Positions 7,345-14,975 of a stretch of DNA of 17,576 bases are shown piece by piece. Source of the DNA: Draconibacterium sp. (GTDB lineage: Bacteria > Bacteroidota > Bacteroidia > Bacteroidales > Prolixibacteraceae); the NCBI GenBank assembly GCA_027011835.1, contig JALUZN010000339.1, positions 1 through 17,576 on the forward strand, given 5' to 3'. The position numbers were made by a program, and so were the translations under genes. Within the stretch, counting starts at the first letter, position 1; each line of letters begins with the position of its first letter. The notes beneath the pieces were generated by a model. It saw nothing but the letters and a program-made list of their open reading frames with translations, did no database searches and was not told the origin of the DNA.

Positions 7345-7352
7345 TACTTTTG
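7345..7352 (+). promoter_or_regulatory. Candidate -7 element of the UpxY-like gene
   Basis: TACTTTTG matches TAnnTTTG and ends 35 bp before the start codon. With initiation a few bases on, the leader would be only about 30 nt. A -33 TTG is not clear. Confidence 0.5.
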
Positions 7353-7387
7353 GCGGCAGTAAAAACGGAGCTTAGATTTTTTTTAAA

Positions 7388-7912
7388 ATGATTTCAGAAA
7401 AGAAAACAGACGAAAAACGCTGGCATGTAGTTTATACACGTTCGCGGGCCGAGAAAAAGGTGTTTGCCGAGCTTACCCGAAAAGGAATTGAATGTTTTCT
7501 TCCGTTGCAAAAAAAGTTAAGACAGTGGAAAGACCGGAAAAAATGGGTTGAAATGCCGTTAATCTCAGGCTACTGTTTTGTCGCTGTTTCAAGAAAAGAG
7601 TACGATGCTGTTTTGCACACCGACAATGTTGTTTGTTACGTAACATTCGAAGGCAGAGCTGCGGTTATTCCTGAAAAACAAATTGTTTTTTTAAAACAAC
7701 TTTTAAAACAGAATGATATTGAAATTACGGTTTCGAAAGAAAGTTTTAAACCGGGCAAAAAGGTGGAAGTTATTGAAGGGCCGCTAATGGGTTTGCAAGG
7801 CGAACTGGTTGAAACCCGGGGGAAAGATAAATTTATTCTTCGTATTACAGAAATAGAAAATACATTTTCCGTTGAGATTCCTGCATCGCATTTAACATTT
7901 ATCCCCGAATAA
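7388..7912 (+). CDS. UpxY-type NusG paralogue (specialised transcription antiterminator)
   Basis: 174 residues. The NusG N-terminal domain covers about 10-105, opening with WHVVYTRSRAEKKVFAEL and including FLPLQKKLRQWKDRKKWVEMPLISGYCFV, the RNA-polymerase-binding part shared by NusG, RfaH and UpxY. A KOW domain covers about 118-170 (FKPGKKVEVIEGPLMGLQGELVE). In Bacteroides, UpxY proteins are the first gene of capsule or exopolysaccharide operons and let polymerase read through that operon's leader. Here there is no following gene on the same strand: the next gene, 42 bp away, is convergent. It is too divergent from housekeeping NusG in context (no rpl genes nearby) to be that. It may act in trans on a distant polysaccharide locus or be a leftover of one. 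Confidence 0.9.
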   Translation: MISEKKTDEKRWHVVYTRSRAEKKVFAELTRKGIECFLPLQKKLRQWKDRKKWVEMPLISGYCFVAVSRKEYDAVLHTDNVVCYVTFEGRAAVIPEKQIVFLKQLLKQNDIEITVSKESFKPGKKVEVIEGPLMGLQGELVETRGKDKFILRITEIENTFSVEIPASHLTFIPE

Positions 7913-7954
7913 AACATAAGATTGCTTTGCTGGGTTTTCAATAAATTCAGGAAG

Positions 7955-9334
7955 CTAAACCGTATATGGTTTTCTCATTTTGCGAATAAAAAGTTGGTTG
8001 GCTTCAACATCGTTAACAACCTCACCTTTCTCAGGGTTCCACGTTATTTTTCTGTGGGTGCGAATAGCAATGTCGGCCATATGACTGATTGTATCGGAAA
8101 GTATAGCTTCGTCAAGTGGATTGGTCTCCTTGGTTTTTCCGGAAACAACATCGATAAACATATTTCCCATACGATTCTCCTCGCTTAAAATATATCCCCT
8201 TTTATTTTTAGGAAAACTATTCAATTTTGTATTTAGCTCAGGAATATTCGATTCGGCAGTTGTTCTTCCCATCGAAATCCATCCTTTCGAACCATAAAAT
8301 GTTGTTCCATTTCCCTCCTTTAATTTGCGGTTTTTCAACATGCCTTTTTTCATTGCAACTTCGGTACTAACAAACCAAAGCTCAATCCCCGAATCGTACT
8401 CATAATTTACATCCCACCTTTTTATGTTGTTATACATACCTCCGGGTTTCCAAAAATTGCCCGTACCTTCGCAACTGTACGTTCCACTTGTTTTATCTTT
8501 TAAAGCCCAAATCATAATATCGAGCGGATGAGCACCCCACCCTCCTAAAAACCCAATGCTGTAATCGTACTGAAACCACGAACTGTTGTTTGTAACTCGC
8601 TCGGGGCAATATGAATTCAACGGTGCCGGTCCAGTCCATAAATCGAAATCAAAATTATTGGGAACCGGTTCCTCATGACACACCGGCGATTTTACCGGAT
8701 TGAATCCGGAAGCCCACACTTCCACACGTTCAATTTCGCCAATTAGTCCCTCTTTAATCATATTTACTCCCAATTGCAAATGCCGCATCGAACGCTGTTG
8801 TGTTCCATAATGAAAACGCACATCGTTAGCTTTCAGCTCCTTTTCGAGTATTTTATAATTCGGATAACTCAACCCTAACGGTTTAGCCAGCATAATGTGT
8901 TTACCGGCACGTGCAGCTTTAATTGCTGCCGGAACATGCCAGTGGTCGGGTGTTGTAATGTGCACTGCATCAATATCATCGCGTTCCAATACCTCTTCGA
9001 AGTTTAAGTACGACTTACATTTGGGAGCCGCAAAACCACGCTTTTTATAAGTAGCATTAATGTAGTTAGCAGAAGCATCGCGACGCTGTTGAAACGGGTC
9101 GCAGGTTGCCACCGAATAAGACGAATTAAATGCTACAAAATAATGTTTCATCTCTTCCTGCCCTCGCGAACCAACTCCAATATGAGCAATTTGTAAAAGG
9201 TCGTTATAGCTTTTCCCTCCGGCACACGAATGTAAAATTGTGGGTGCTAAAATTATGCCGGCAGCTCCGGCACTGGTTTTCGAAAGAAAACTTCTTCTAT
9301 TTATTTTTCTCATCTTATTGTCATTCGTTTTCAA
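7955..9334 (-). CDS. Gfo/Idh/MocA-family oxidoreductase, Tat-exported
   Basis: 459 residues from ATG 9334; M8 at 9313 is an alternative that leaves the signal intact. The N-terminus holds a twin-arginine signal, NRRSFLSK (12-19), a hydrophobic core and Cys37 in LHSC, a possible though imperfect lipobox, so the enzyme probably works in the periplasm with a bound nucleotide. The Rossmann motif GVGSRG is at 53-58. The usual EKP triad is AKP (150-152), keeping Lys151. A catalytic-region GGWGAHPLDI (264-273) supplies H269 and D272. The C-terminal half matches the long Bacteroidota/Planctomycetes-type substrate domain. Relatives oxidise sugars or sugar acids, and some act on glycosides through keto-sugar intermediates. 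Substrate unknown. It is divergent from the acyltransferase gene. Confidence 0.88.
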   Translation of the reverse strand: MKTNDNKMRKINRRSFLSKTSAGAAGIILAPTILHSCAGGKSYNDLLQIAHIGVGSRGQEEMKHYFVAFNSSYSVATCDPFQQRRDASANYINATYKKRGFAAPKCKSYLNFEEVLERDDIDAVHITTPDHWHVPAAIKAARAGKHIMLAKPLGLSYPNYKILEKELKANDVRFHYGTQQRSMRHLQLGVNMIKEGLIGEIERVEVWASGFNPVKSPVCHEEPVPNNFDFDLWTGPAPLNSYCPERVTNNSSWFQYDYSIGFLGGWGAHPLDIMIWALKDKTSGTYSCEGTGNFWKPGGMYNNIKRWDVNYEYDSGIELWFVSTEVAMKKGMLKNRKLKEGNGTTFYGSKGWISMGRTTAESNIPELNTKLNSFPKNKRGYILSEENRMGNMFIDVVSGKTKETNPLDEAILSDTISHMADIAIRTHRKITWNPEKGEVVNDVEANQLFIRKMRKPYTV

Positions 9335-9441
9335 TAGATTAAATAAAAAAGAGATTACTGATATTGTAATTTATACACTAAAGTAATATTTATGTCTTAA
9401 TTTGAAACCATATTAAAAAAAGATACATTCGTTTTTGCTTT

Positions 9442-9449
9442 TATTTTTG
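9442..9449 (+). promoter_or_regulatory. Candidate -7 element of the acyltransferase gene
   Basis: TATTTTTG is a full match to TAnnTTTG, 30 bp before the ATG at 9480. It supports the downstream ATG over the in-frame TTG at 9435, which would precede the promoter box. No clear -33 box. Confidence 0.5.
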
Positions 9450-9479
9450 TTCTTTTGCATTAAACAAAATGGTTTAAAA

Positions 9480-10220
9480 ATGAAAAAAATCCTCTCTTAT
9501 ATACTGTCGCCCGTGTATTTGTTGCTGTTTGGATTGGTGTTGGGTATTTTTCATCCTATACAAATAGTATGTAGGTGGATTGGCGGGTATCAACTACGGA
9601 AAAAATCGGTTGATATTATGAACTATATTTTGGTATATGGATTAACAATTTTAGGTTCGCGCATTCGTTTTAAAGGTTTTGGGCAACTTCCTCAAAACCG
9701 GCCGCTTATTATTGTTTCGAATCATCAAAGCACTTTCGACATTCCTCCAATTGTGTGGGGTTTTCGGAAACATCACCCAAAATTTGTATCTAAAATTGAG
9801 TTAGAAAAAGGAATACCAAGTATTTCGTACAATTTACGTTATGGCGGTTCGGCTTTAATCGACCGGAAAAATCCACGCCAGGCGGTTGTTGAAATTATGA
9901 AACTGGGGAAACATATTGAAAAAGAGAATTACAGTGCCAGTATTTTTCCTGAAGGCACACGAAGTAAAAACGGAAAAGTAAAACGATTTCAACATGCAGG
10001 AATTGCATCGTTATTAAAATATGCACCATCGGCGCTGCTTGTTCCTTTTGTAATTGATGGAAACAGCAAACTTATGGAGAATGGTTATTTTCCTCTCTCG
10101 GTTGGCACAAAATTAACCTACACGGTTCTTCCGGCAATCGACCCGGCAGGGCGCGACCCCAAAGAGCTTACAAAAGAAATTGAACAAAAAATAAAAGAGG
10201 AATTGGGACAAATTGATTGA
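9480..10220 (+). CDS. plsC: 1-acyl-sn-glycerol-3-phosphate acyltransferase (PlsC type)
   Basis: 246 residues. Transfers an acyl chain to lysophosphatidic acid to give phosphatidic acid at the inner membrane, the second acylation of phospholipid synthesis. Hallmarks: catalytic NHQSTFD (H82-x4-D87), a block near GGSALIDRKN, FPEGTRS at 156-162, and a LLVPFVIDG block near 187-194. A hydrophobic N-terminal segment (residues ~5-32) anchors it. The ATG at 9480 is chosen because the upstream TTG (9435) would add a run of Leu/Phe before a normal start and lies upstream of the promoter box. The next plus-strand gene is 108 bp on and may be separate. A second, shorter acyltransferase is at 13483-14034, so the exact substrate division is open. 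Confidence 0.88.
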   Translation: MKKILSYILSPVYLLLFGLVLGIFHPIQIVCRWIGGYQLRKKSVDIMNYILVYGLTILGSRIRFKGFGQLPQNRPLIIVSNHQSTFDIPPIVWGFRKHHPKFVSKIELEKGIPSISYNLRYGGSALIDRKNPRQAVVEIMKLGKHIEKENYSASIFPEGTRSKNGKVKRFQHAGIASLLKYAPSALLVPFVIDGNSKLMENGYFPLSVGTKLTYTVLPAIDPAGRDPKELTKEIEQKIKEELGQID

Positions 10221-10280
10221 GCAGACAAATTACTTTCTAACAAAACAATGAAACAAGCGGTCAACAAAGAACAAAAGAAT

Positions 10281-10315
10281 GGTTGCTTGTTACTCGTTAC
10301 TGGTTCTTGGTTCTA
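10281..10315 (+). repeat. Degenerate heptamer tandem repeat in an intergenic gap
   Basis: Five consecutive 7-bp units, GGTTGCT, TGTTACT, CGTTACT, GGTTCTT, GGTTCTA, share the pattern nGTTnnT. They lie between the acyltransferase stop and the T9SS esterase start, ending 13 bp before its ATG. The 60 bp ahead of them are A-rich. Function unknown; it could form part of the 5' leader of the esterase gene. Confidence 0.6.
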
Positions 10316-10328
10316 AAAAACAAACAAA

Positions 10329-11867
10329 ATGAAAAGGCTTTATCTTATACCGGTATTTGCAATAGCTGCTCTGCAACTTTGGGCACAGCCGTTCCGTTAT
10401 TCGCAAATCGTATTCGATAGAGCCGACACATTAAAAAACATTGAATATGCCACGGCCCCCTGGTTAAACAACCTTATTGCAATTGCTGCCGAATATAATG
10501 TGCACGACGGTGAGACGATAACAGAAATGCGCCCGCTTTTTATGGATATTTTTACACCTCATAACGACACAGTAGTAAAACGTCCGGCCATTATTTTTGC
10601 TCACTCGGGAGCTTTTATGCTGGGCTCGCGACAAAACGATGATATGGTTGCTCTCTGCGATTCGTTTGCAAGGCGCGGCTATGTTACGGCAACAATCGAT
10701 TATCGGCTGGGAATGGGTGCTCAGGTAAGTCGTTTCTTCGGAATTATTACCCATGTTGAAGTTACTGAGTACAATGCAAACAGAGCTGCATACAGGGCAT
10801 TACAAGACAGCCGTGCAGCCATTCGTTTTTTAAAACACAATGCAAACAATTTTGGAATAGACACAACAAAAATTTATATGGTTGGAAGCAGTGCCGGAGC
10901 ATTTATTTCGCTGGCAAACATCTATCTCGACAAGAAAAATGAGCTACCAGCCGACGTTTTTACAGCGCCAACTCTAGGCAGTTTAGATTCGTTCGGCGTT
11001 CAAGGTTACAGTCCAAAAGCCGATGCAATTGTTTCGCTTTGGGGGGCTATTCAGAATACAACAATTATTGAAAACGACACAACTCCCATATTATTGGTGC
11101 ATGGCAAAGCCGATAATATTGTACCGTTCGACAAAGGAATTCCGATGGACGGAATGATTGACCCCAACCCGTTTTACAGCTTAACAATGCCCGAAACGTA
11201 TGGAAGTTTTTGTATAGATACAGCTCTAACGAACCACAAATCGTTTCACGAAACCTATTTTGTTGAGAACCAAAAACATGAGTTTTACGGTGTGGTAACA
11301 GGTAATTTCCCCGAGGAAGGGCCAAATGAATATTGGGATACCATTCAAAATAAAATTGGCACTTTTTTGTTTAACCGGTTTAAACCCAATGCAGAATTTA
11401 ATATTCAGTCCAACAATTTAACCGTTTTATTAACCTCACTTTCTACCGGTAATTTTAATTCGGAATGGGATTTAGGAGATGGCGGTTTACTATACGGGAA
11501 CACTGTTTCTTATACTTTCCCCGCTCAAGGAATTTACCACATAAAACATACTGTTTGCAACAGCAATATGGCTTGCGACACTTTGTCGAAATCTGTTTCT
11601 GTTGGGAATGTAGTTTCAGCACCGACATTTAACCAAAAAGAGATAACCGTTTATCCAAATCCCGTTCGAAACAAAATACATATCGATGGAATTACGGAAT
11701 TTCAGGCAACCCTTTTCGATATAATGGGAAGAGAAAAAGTTTCAGTTCGAAAACCGGCACAAAACACAATTGATGTTAGTGATATTCAAGCGGGAATTTA
11801 TATCTTGGAGATAGAAAAAAACGGCATAAAATTTCACCGAAAAATAGTAAAACGAAACTTAAATTAA
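10329..11867 (+). CDS. Secreted alpha/beta-hydrolase (esterase-like) with PKD and T9SS sorting domains
   Basis: 512 residues. A signal peptide (1-19, ending WAQ) leads to an alpha/beta-hydrolase at about 25-350: oxyanion block AHSGAF (91-96), nucleophile elbow GSSAG (186-190, Ser188), probable acid D262 in HGKADN and probable histidine H317 in QKHEFYG. This looks like carboxylesterase/lipase-type enzymes that deacylate small esters or polysaccharides. A PKD-like domain follows at ~355-425 (WDLGDGG, YTFPAQGIY). The end (~438-510) is a type A T9SS C-terminal sorting domain: VYPNPVRNKIHI, then FDIMGRE, and LQAGIYIL-like strands. It is therefore exported by signal peptide to the periplasm and by T9SS to the cell surface or medium. 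The lipoprotein sulfatase gene begins 7 bp after it, so the two are almost certainly co-transcribed. Substrate unknown. Confidence 0.9.
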   Translation: MKRLYLIPVFAIAALQLWAQPFRYSQIVFDRADTLKNIEYATAPWLNNLIAIAAEYNVHDGETITEMRPLFMDIFTPHNDTVVKRPAIIFAHSGAFMLGSRQNDDMVALCDSFARRGYVTATIDYRLGMGAQVSRFFGIITHVEVTEYNANRAAYRALQDSRAAIRFLKHNANNFGIDTTKIYMVGSSAGAFISLANIYLDKKNELPADVFTAPTLGSLDSFGVQGYSPKADAIVSLWGAIQNTTIIENDTTPILLVHGKADNIVPFDKGIPMDGMIDPNPFYSLTMPETYGSFCIDTALTNHKSFHETYFVENQKHEFYGVVTGNFPEEGPNEYWDTIQNKIGTFLFNRFKPNAEFNIQSNNLTVLLTSLSTGNFNSEWDLGDGGLLYGNTVSYTFPAQGIYHIKHTVCNSNMACDTLSKSVSVGNVVSAPTFNQKEITVYPNPVRNKIHIDGITEFQATLFDIMGREKVSVRKPAQNTIDVSDIQAGIYILEIEKNGIKFHRKIVKRNLN

Positions 11868-11874
11868 TCTCAAA

Positions 11875-13464
11875 ATGAAAACGTTATTGTTTTTATTAAT
11901 AGCAGTCGCTGCAATAATATTTGCAGGCTGCTCAGGCAATTCGAACAAGCAGGGAAATGAAAAAAAAGAGTTATTACCGCAACCCAATATTGTTTTAATT
12001 TTAGGCGACGACATTGGCTATTCCGATATTGGTCCATTTGGCTCTGAAATAGAAACGCCAAATCTCGACCGTTTGGCCAACGAAGGAATAAGGATTACCA
12101 ATTTTTATAATATGGCAAAATGCGAACCTTCGCGTTCAACACTCTTTTCAGGACAATATACTGGTGGCGCAAATTCAGTAAATTTTGCAGAAATTTTAAA
12201 AAATAACGGTTACTACACCATTCACTCGGGAAAAGAACATTGGATGCGATGGGCACCCGACCGTGTTTTTGCAAAGAATGTTTTCGATAAATCGTTAACA
12301 TTTAAAGCAATGAGTGAATTTTTTGAGCCACCATCGGGAAGGTTTAAGAACCCGTTTATTTTTAATGGCGACACCATAAATTCGGTAAAAAATATTTATC
12401 ACGAAAAGGAGCCGTTTTATAAAACCGATGCACTTACCGACAATGCTTTAAAGTGGCTCGACAAACCGGTTAAAAACAGACAACCGTTTTTTCTGTTTTT
12501 GGGATACGGAGCTGCACACTACCCTTTACAGGCACGCCCCGAAGATATTGCAAAATACAGAGGAAAATATAAAATCGGCTGGGATAAAATTCGTGAAGCA
12601 CGTTTTGAAAAATTGAAAAAACTCGGAATTCTTTCGAAGGAGACAAAACTAAGTCCGCCAACATCGAACATTAATAAATTTAGAGGTCATAAAAAAGATT
12701 ATCCCGAAATAAGAGAAAAAATACCACTCTACCGCCCGTGGGAAAGTTTAACGGAAAAAGAGAAAGACGACCTCGATTTGGAGATGTCTGTTTTTGCGGC
12801 AATGGTCGACCGAATGGATCAGAACATTGGTCGTGTTTTAAACTACCTCGACAATAATGGAATTGCCAACAACACCATTGTAATATACTTGTCGGATAAT
12901 GGCTCGTGCCCCTACGACAGTAACCGCGATTTTGATTATCCGCCGGGAGTTGCCGAAGGTTTCCGCAGTTTATGTGCCGGCTGGGCAAACGCAGGAAATA
13001 CGCCTTTTAAATATTTTAAACAGTACGGACACGAAGGCGGCGCATTAACCCATTTTATTTTACGCTGGCCAAAACAGGTAGCTCCGGCGCAAATAACACA
13101 CCAAACCGGGCATATTATCGATATTGCTCCTACCCTCCTCGAAGCGACAAATATTGAGTATCCCGGAAAAATGGATAATATAATGCCGCAACCTCTAGAA
13201 GGCAGTTCGTTAATGCCAATTTTAAACGGCAAAGAGCGGGAAGAACCGGAGTTTTACATTTCGGGCTGGAGCGAACGTTTTCGAATGTTCAGACAAAAAG
13301 AGTGGAAAATTGTTAAGTTGAATAACGAAGCCTGGGAGCTGTACAACTTAAAAGACGATCCTACGGAAATAACTAATTTAGCCAAACAATATCCCAATAA
13401 AGTAATGGAGATGGAAAATGCTTACCGGGCAAAACAAGCAGAATTAAAAACCGCAGCGCAATAA
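11875..13464 (+). CDS. Lipoprotein sulfatase (S1 family, Cys-type)
   Basis: 529 residues. The signal ends in the lipobox FAGC (Cys19), so it is a lipoprotein, periplasmic or surface. Hydrolyses sulfate esters. Metal residues are D45-D46 (GDDIGYSD) and D341-N342 (SDNGS). C83 in KCEPSRS fits C-x-P-S-R, the site turned into formylglycine by an anSME-type maturase, which is not in this window. Other active-site candidates are K120 and H122 (GKEHW), H215 (AAHYP), K379 and H386 (HEGGA). The stretch between the CEPSRS site and FAEILKNNGYYT is shorter than in most sulfatases, and GKEHW stands where GKWH is common. Many C-terminal features (ELYNLKDDPTEITNLA) are typical. Follows the T9SS esterase by 7 bp, suggesting joint action on a sulfated, acylated glycan. 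Confidence 0.93.
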   Translation: MKTLLFLLIAVAAIIFAGCSGNSNKQGNEKKELLPQPNIVLILGDDIGYSDIGPFGSEIETPNLDRLANEGIRITNFYNMAKCEPSRSTLFSGQYTGGANSVNFAEILKNNGYYTIHSGKEHWMRWAPDRVFAKNVFDKSLTFKAMSEFFEPPSGRFKNPFIFNGDTINSVKNIYHEKEPFYKTDALTDNALKWLDKPVKNRQPFFLFLGYGAAHYPLQARPEDIAKYRGKYKIGWDKIREARFEKLKKLGILSKETKLSPPTSNINKFRGHKKDYPEIREKIPLYRPWESLTEKEKDDLDLEMSVFAAMVDRMDQNIGRVLNYLDNNGIANNTIVIYLSDNGSCPYDSNRDFDYPPGVAEGFRSLCAGWANAGNTPFKYFKQYGHEGGALTHFILRWPKQVAPAQITHQTGHIIDIAPTLLEATNIEYPGKMDNIMPQPLEGSSLMPILNGKEREEPEFYISGWSERFRMFRQKEWKIVKLNNEAWELYNLKDDPTEITNLAKQYPNKVMEMENAYRAKQAELKTAAQ

Positions 13465-13482
13465 AATAGTTTCAAGTTGCAG

Positions 13483-14034
13483 CTATTCGTCGGTGGTAAA
13501 CATCTCGGGGTACTTTCCTTGAACACCTTTTTCCCGGTAAAACTTTTTCATTCTGGCGATGTCTTTTTTACTGTCGTTGGTTAACTCAAATTTTTGGCCT
13601 ATCGAAATCTCTTTTTTGCCCCAGTCGAACCATCCCAAATAAACCGGAACATTTAATTCGGTTGCAAGAATATGAAATCCGGCTTTCCACTTTTTTGTTC
13701 GTTTACGTGTTCCTTCGGGAGTGAGCGCAAGATGTAAATGCTCCCGCTCTTGAAACAAACGCATGGTTTGCCTGATAACATTAACTCCTTTCGAGCGGTC
13801 GATTGGAATACCACCTGCCCATTTTAACAGACCGCCAATCGGGAAAAAAAAGAACTCTTTTTTTATTAATATACTGGCTTTGCCACCCACCGAAGTATAA
13901 AAAAGCCACGATATAACAAAATCCCATGCACTGGTATGCGGAATGCCAATAATAATACACTGTTTTTCAGGAGCAACTCCACCCACCGTTTTCCATCCTA
14001 AAAGTTTTAATATAAACCTTGTAAATCTTTTCAT
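13483..14034 (-). CDS. Short PlsC-like acyltransferase
   Basis: 183 residues, shorter than ordinary PlsC. H-x4-D is visible as PHTSAWD (H33, D38), then GGIPIDRSKG near 74-83 and TPEGTRKR at 105-112, all in the correct order for the glycerolipid acyltransferase fold. A strong N-terminal anchor is lacking; the start MKRFTRFILKLLGW is a short amphipathic/basic segment. It likely acylates a lysophospholipid or related acceptor at the membrane. The gene starts 2 bp after the stop of the upstream B3/4-domain gene, so they form an operon. It converges on the sulfatase gene with an 18-bp gap. Which acceptor or acyl donor it uses cannot be read. Confidence 0.87.
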   Translation of the reverse strand: MKRFTRFILKLLGWKTVGGVAPEKQCIIIGIPHTSAWDFVISWLFYTSVGGKASILIKKEFFFFPIGGLLKWAGGIPIDRSKGVNVIRQTMRLFQEREHLHLALTPEGTRKRTKKWKAGFHILATELNVPVYLGWFDWGKKEISIGQKFELTNDSKKDIARMKKFYREKGVQGKYPEMFTTDE

Positions 14035-14036
14035 TT

Positions 14037-14699
14037 CTAATCAATAATTTTAAACTGAAAATTTGCAGCATGTGCATATTTCTTTAGTAACTGAACAGCA
14101 AAATCTGTTGCTTCTTTAATTTGCAAAGCTTTATCGAATCCTACTATTATCATTAAAAAACGTTTTGTTTGTAGGTTTACCGAAGTACGCACCGAGTCGC
14201 TGGTAGGTGTTCCAAAAGCACCTGTTTTATCGCGAAAAACGGGTAGATTTTCAATATTTAAAGCTCCCCTTCCAATTCCCCGGTAGGGTTCGTTATTTTC
14301 GCCTATTCCAAAAATTATATCGCCATTAATTTTATCAGGATCGTAACCTCCAATCGAAAAACCGGTTGAAATCGATACCAGATTTAATAAATCAACCACA
14401 TTATTTATCTGATAAATTTCGTATTGCTTAACAGTCCGCCTTAAAAGTGCTTCGGCCGAAAGTCGGTAGCGAGCAGGGTCTTTCCCGCACGCCCTGTACG
14501 CCCTTCGCGATGCTGAAATTGCAGGAATCCGGCTTATCTCTCCAACCTTTAGTTTCAATGACAATTCGTTAATTTTATTTTGAATTTCATCCCAAAGTTC
14601 GTTGTTTTTCTCTTCCGGTTGAACATCGCACTCAATGCACGACAGATTAATATGGGGCACCTTCTCTTTTAAGACAGTTGAAACGGTAATATCTTGCAT
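14037..14699 (-). CDS. Stand-alone B3/4-domain protein (PheRS beta-chain editing-domain fold)
   Basis: 220 residues. Nearly all of it is the B3/4 domain known from the editing part of phenylalanyl-tRNA synthetase beta subunit: GKDPARYRLSAEALLRR at ~73-89, INNVVDLLNLVSISTGFSIGGYD at ~97-119, and GIGRGALNIENLPVFRDKTGAFG with PTSDS at ~140-168. No synthetase core, B1 or B5 domain is present, so it is not pheT. Free-standing homologues are widespread; their function is not settled, with trans-editing of mischarged tRNA a hypothesis. First gene of a two-gene unit with the short acyltransferase (2-bp gap), so a link with lipid acylation or simple co-expression is possible. Two perfect 11-bp repeats sit just before its start codon. 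Confidence 0.87.
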   Translation of the reverse strand: MQDITVSTVLKEKVPHINLSCIECDVQPEEKNNELWDEIQNKINELSLKLKVGEISRIPAISASRRAYRACGKDPARYRLSAEALLRRTVKQYEIYQINNVVDLLNLVSISTGFSIGGYDPDKINGDIIFGIGENNEPYRGIGRGALNIENLPVFRDKTGAFGTPTSDSVRTSVNLQTKRFLMIIVGFDKALQIKEATDFAVQLLKKYAHAANFQFKIID

Positions 14700-14704
14700 T
14701 AACT

Positions 14705-14726
14705 CTTATTTAAAACTTATTTAAAA
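14705..14726 (-). repeat. Tandem 11-bp direct repeat before the B3/4-gene start
   Basis: CTTATTTAAAA occurs twice back to back (14705-14715, 14716-14726), perfect copies, 6-27 bp upstream of the minus-strand ATG at 14699. In the mRNA this is TTTTAAATAAG twice, exactly in the ribosome-binding zone. Probably a recent slippage duplication that could change translation. Confidence 0.65.
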
Positions 14727-14975
14727 CGAACATCTCTTTTTCTATATGGAAAAGTTATTACATTTATACTTTAAAATTTCACTATTTATTTCAATAGTTC
14801 ATTATGCTCTTTGTATAATGCTGATAATTAGATATATGTATAAAACTAAAATAGTCATAAAAATGGGTCGATTTCAACAATTTTGTATCTTGTATCATAA
14901 CGTTAACCCCATAAAAGGAGATTCTTTTAAATAAATAAAATGGTCTGTTAAACTAAAAAATCAAAACTAAATAAA

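Noticed and set aside
7922..8188. 88-codon plus-strand ORF after the UpxY gene
   Set aside because: Antisense to the conserved C-terminal part of the Gfo/Idh protein; no recognisable features. It is therefore not a partner gene of UpxY.
9435..9479. TTG-initiated N-terminal extension of the acyltransferase
   Set aside because: The promoter -7 box lies downstream of the TTG, and the ATG at 9480 gives a normal PlsC N-terminus.
14746..14934. 62-codon plus-strand ORF
   Set aside because: Low-complexity, Ile/Leu/Tyr-rich translation of AT-rich intergenic DNA, with no family resemblance and no ribosome-binding signal.
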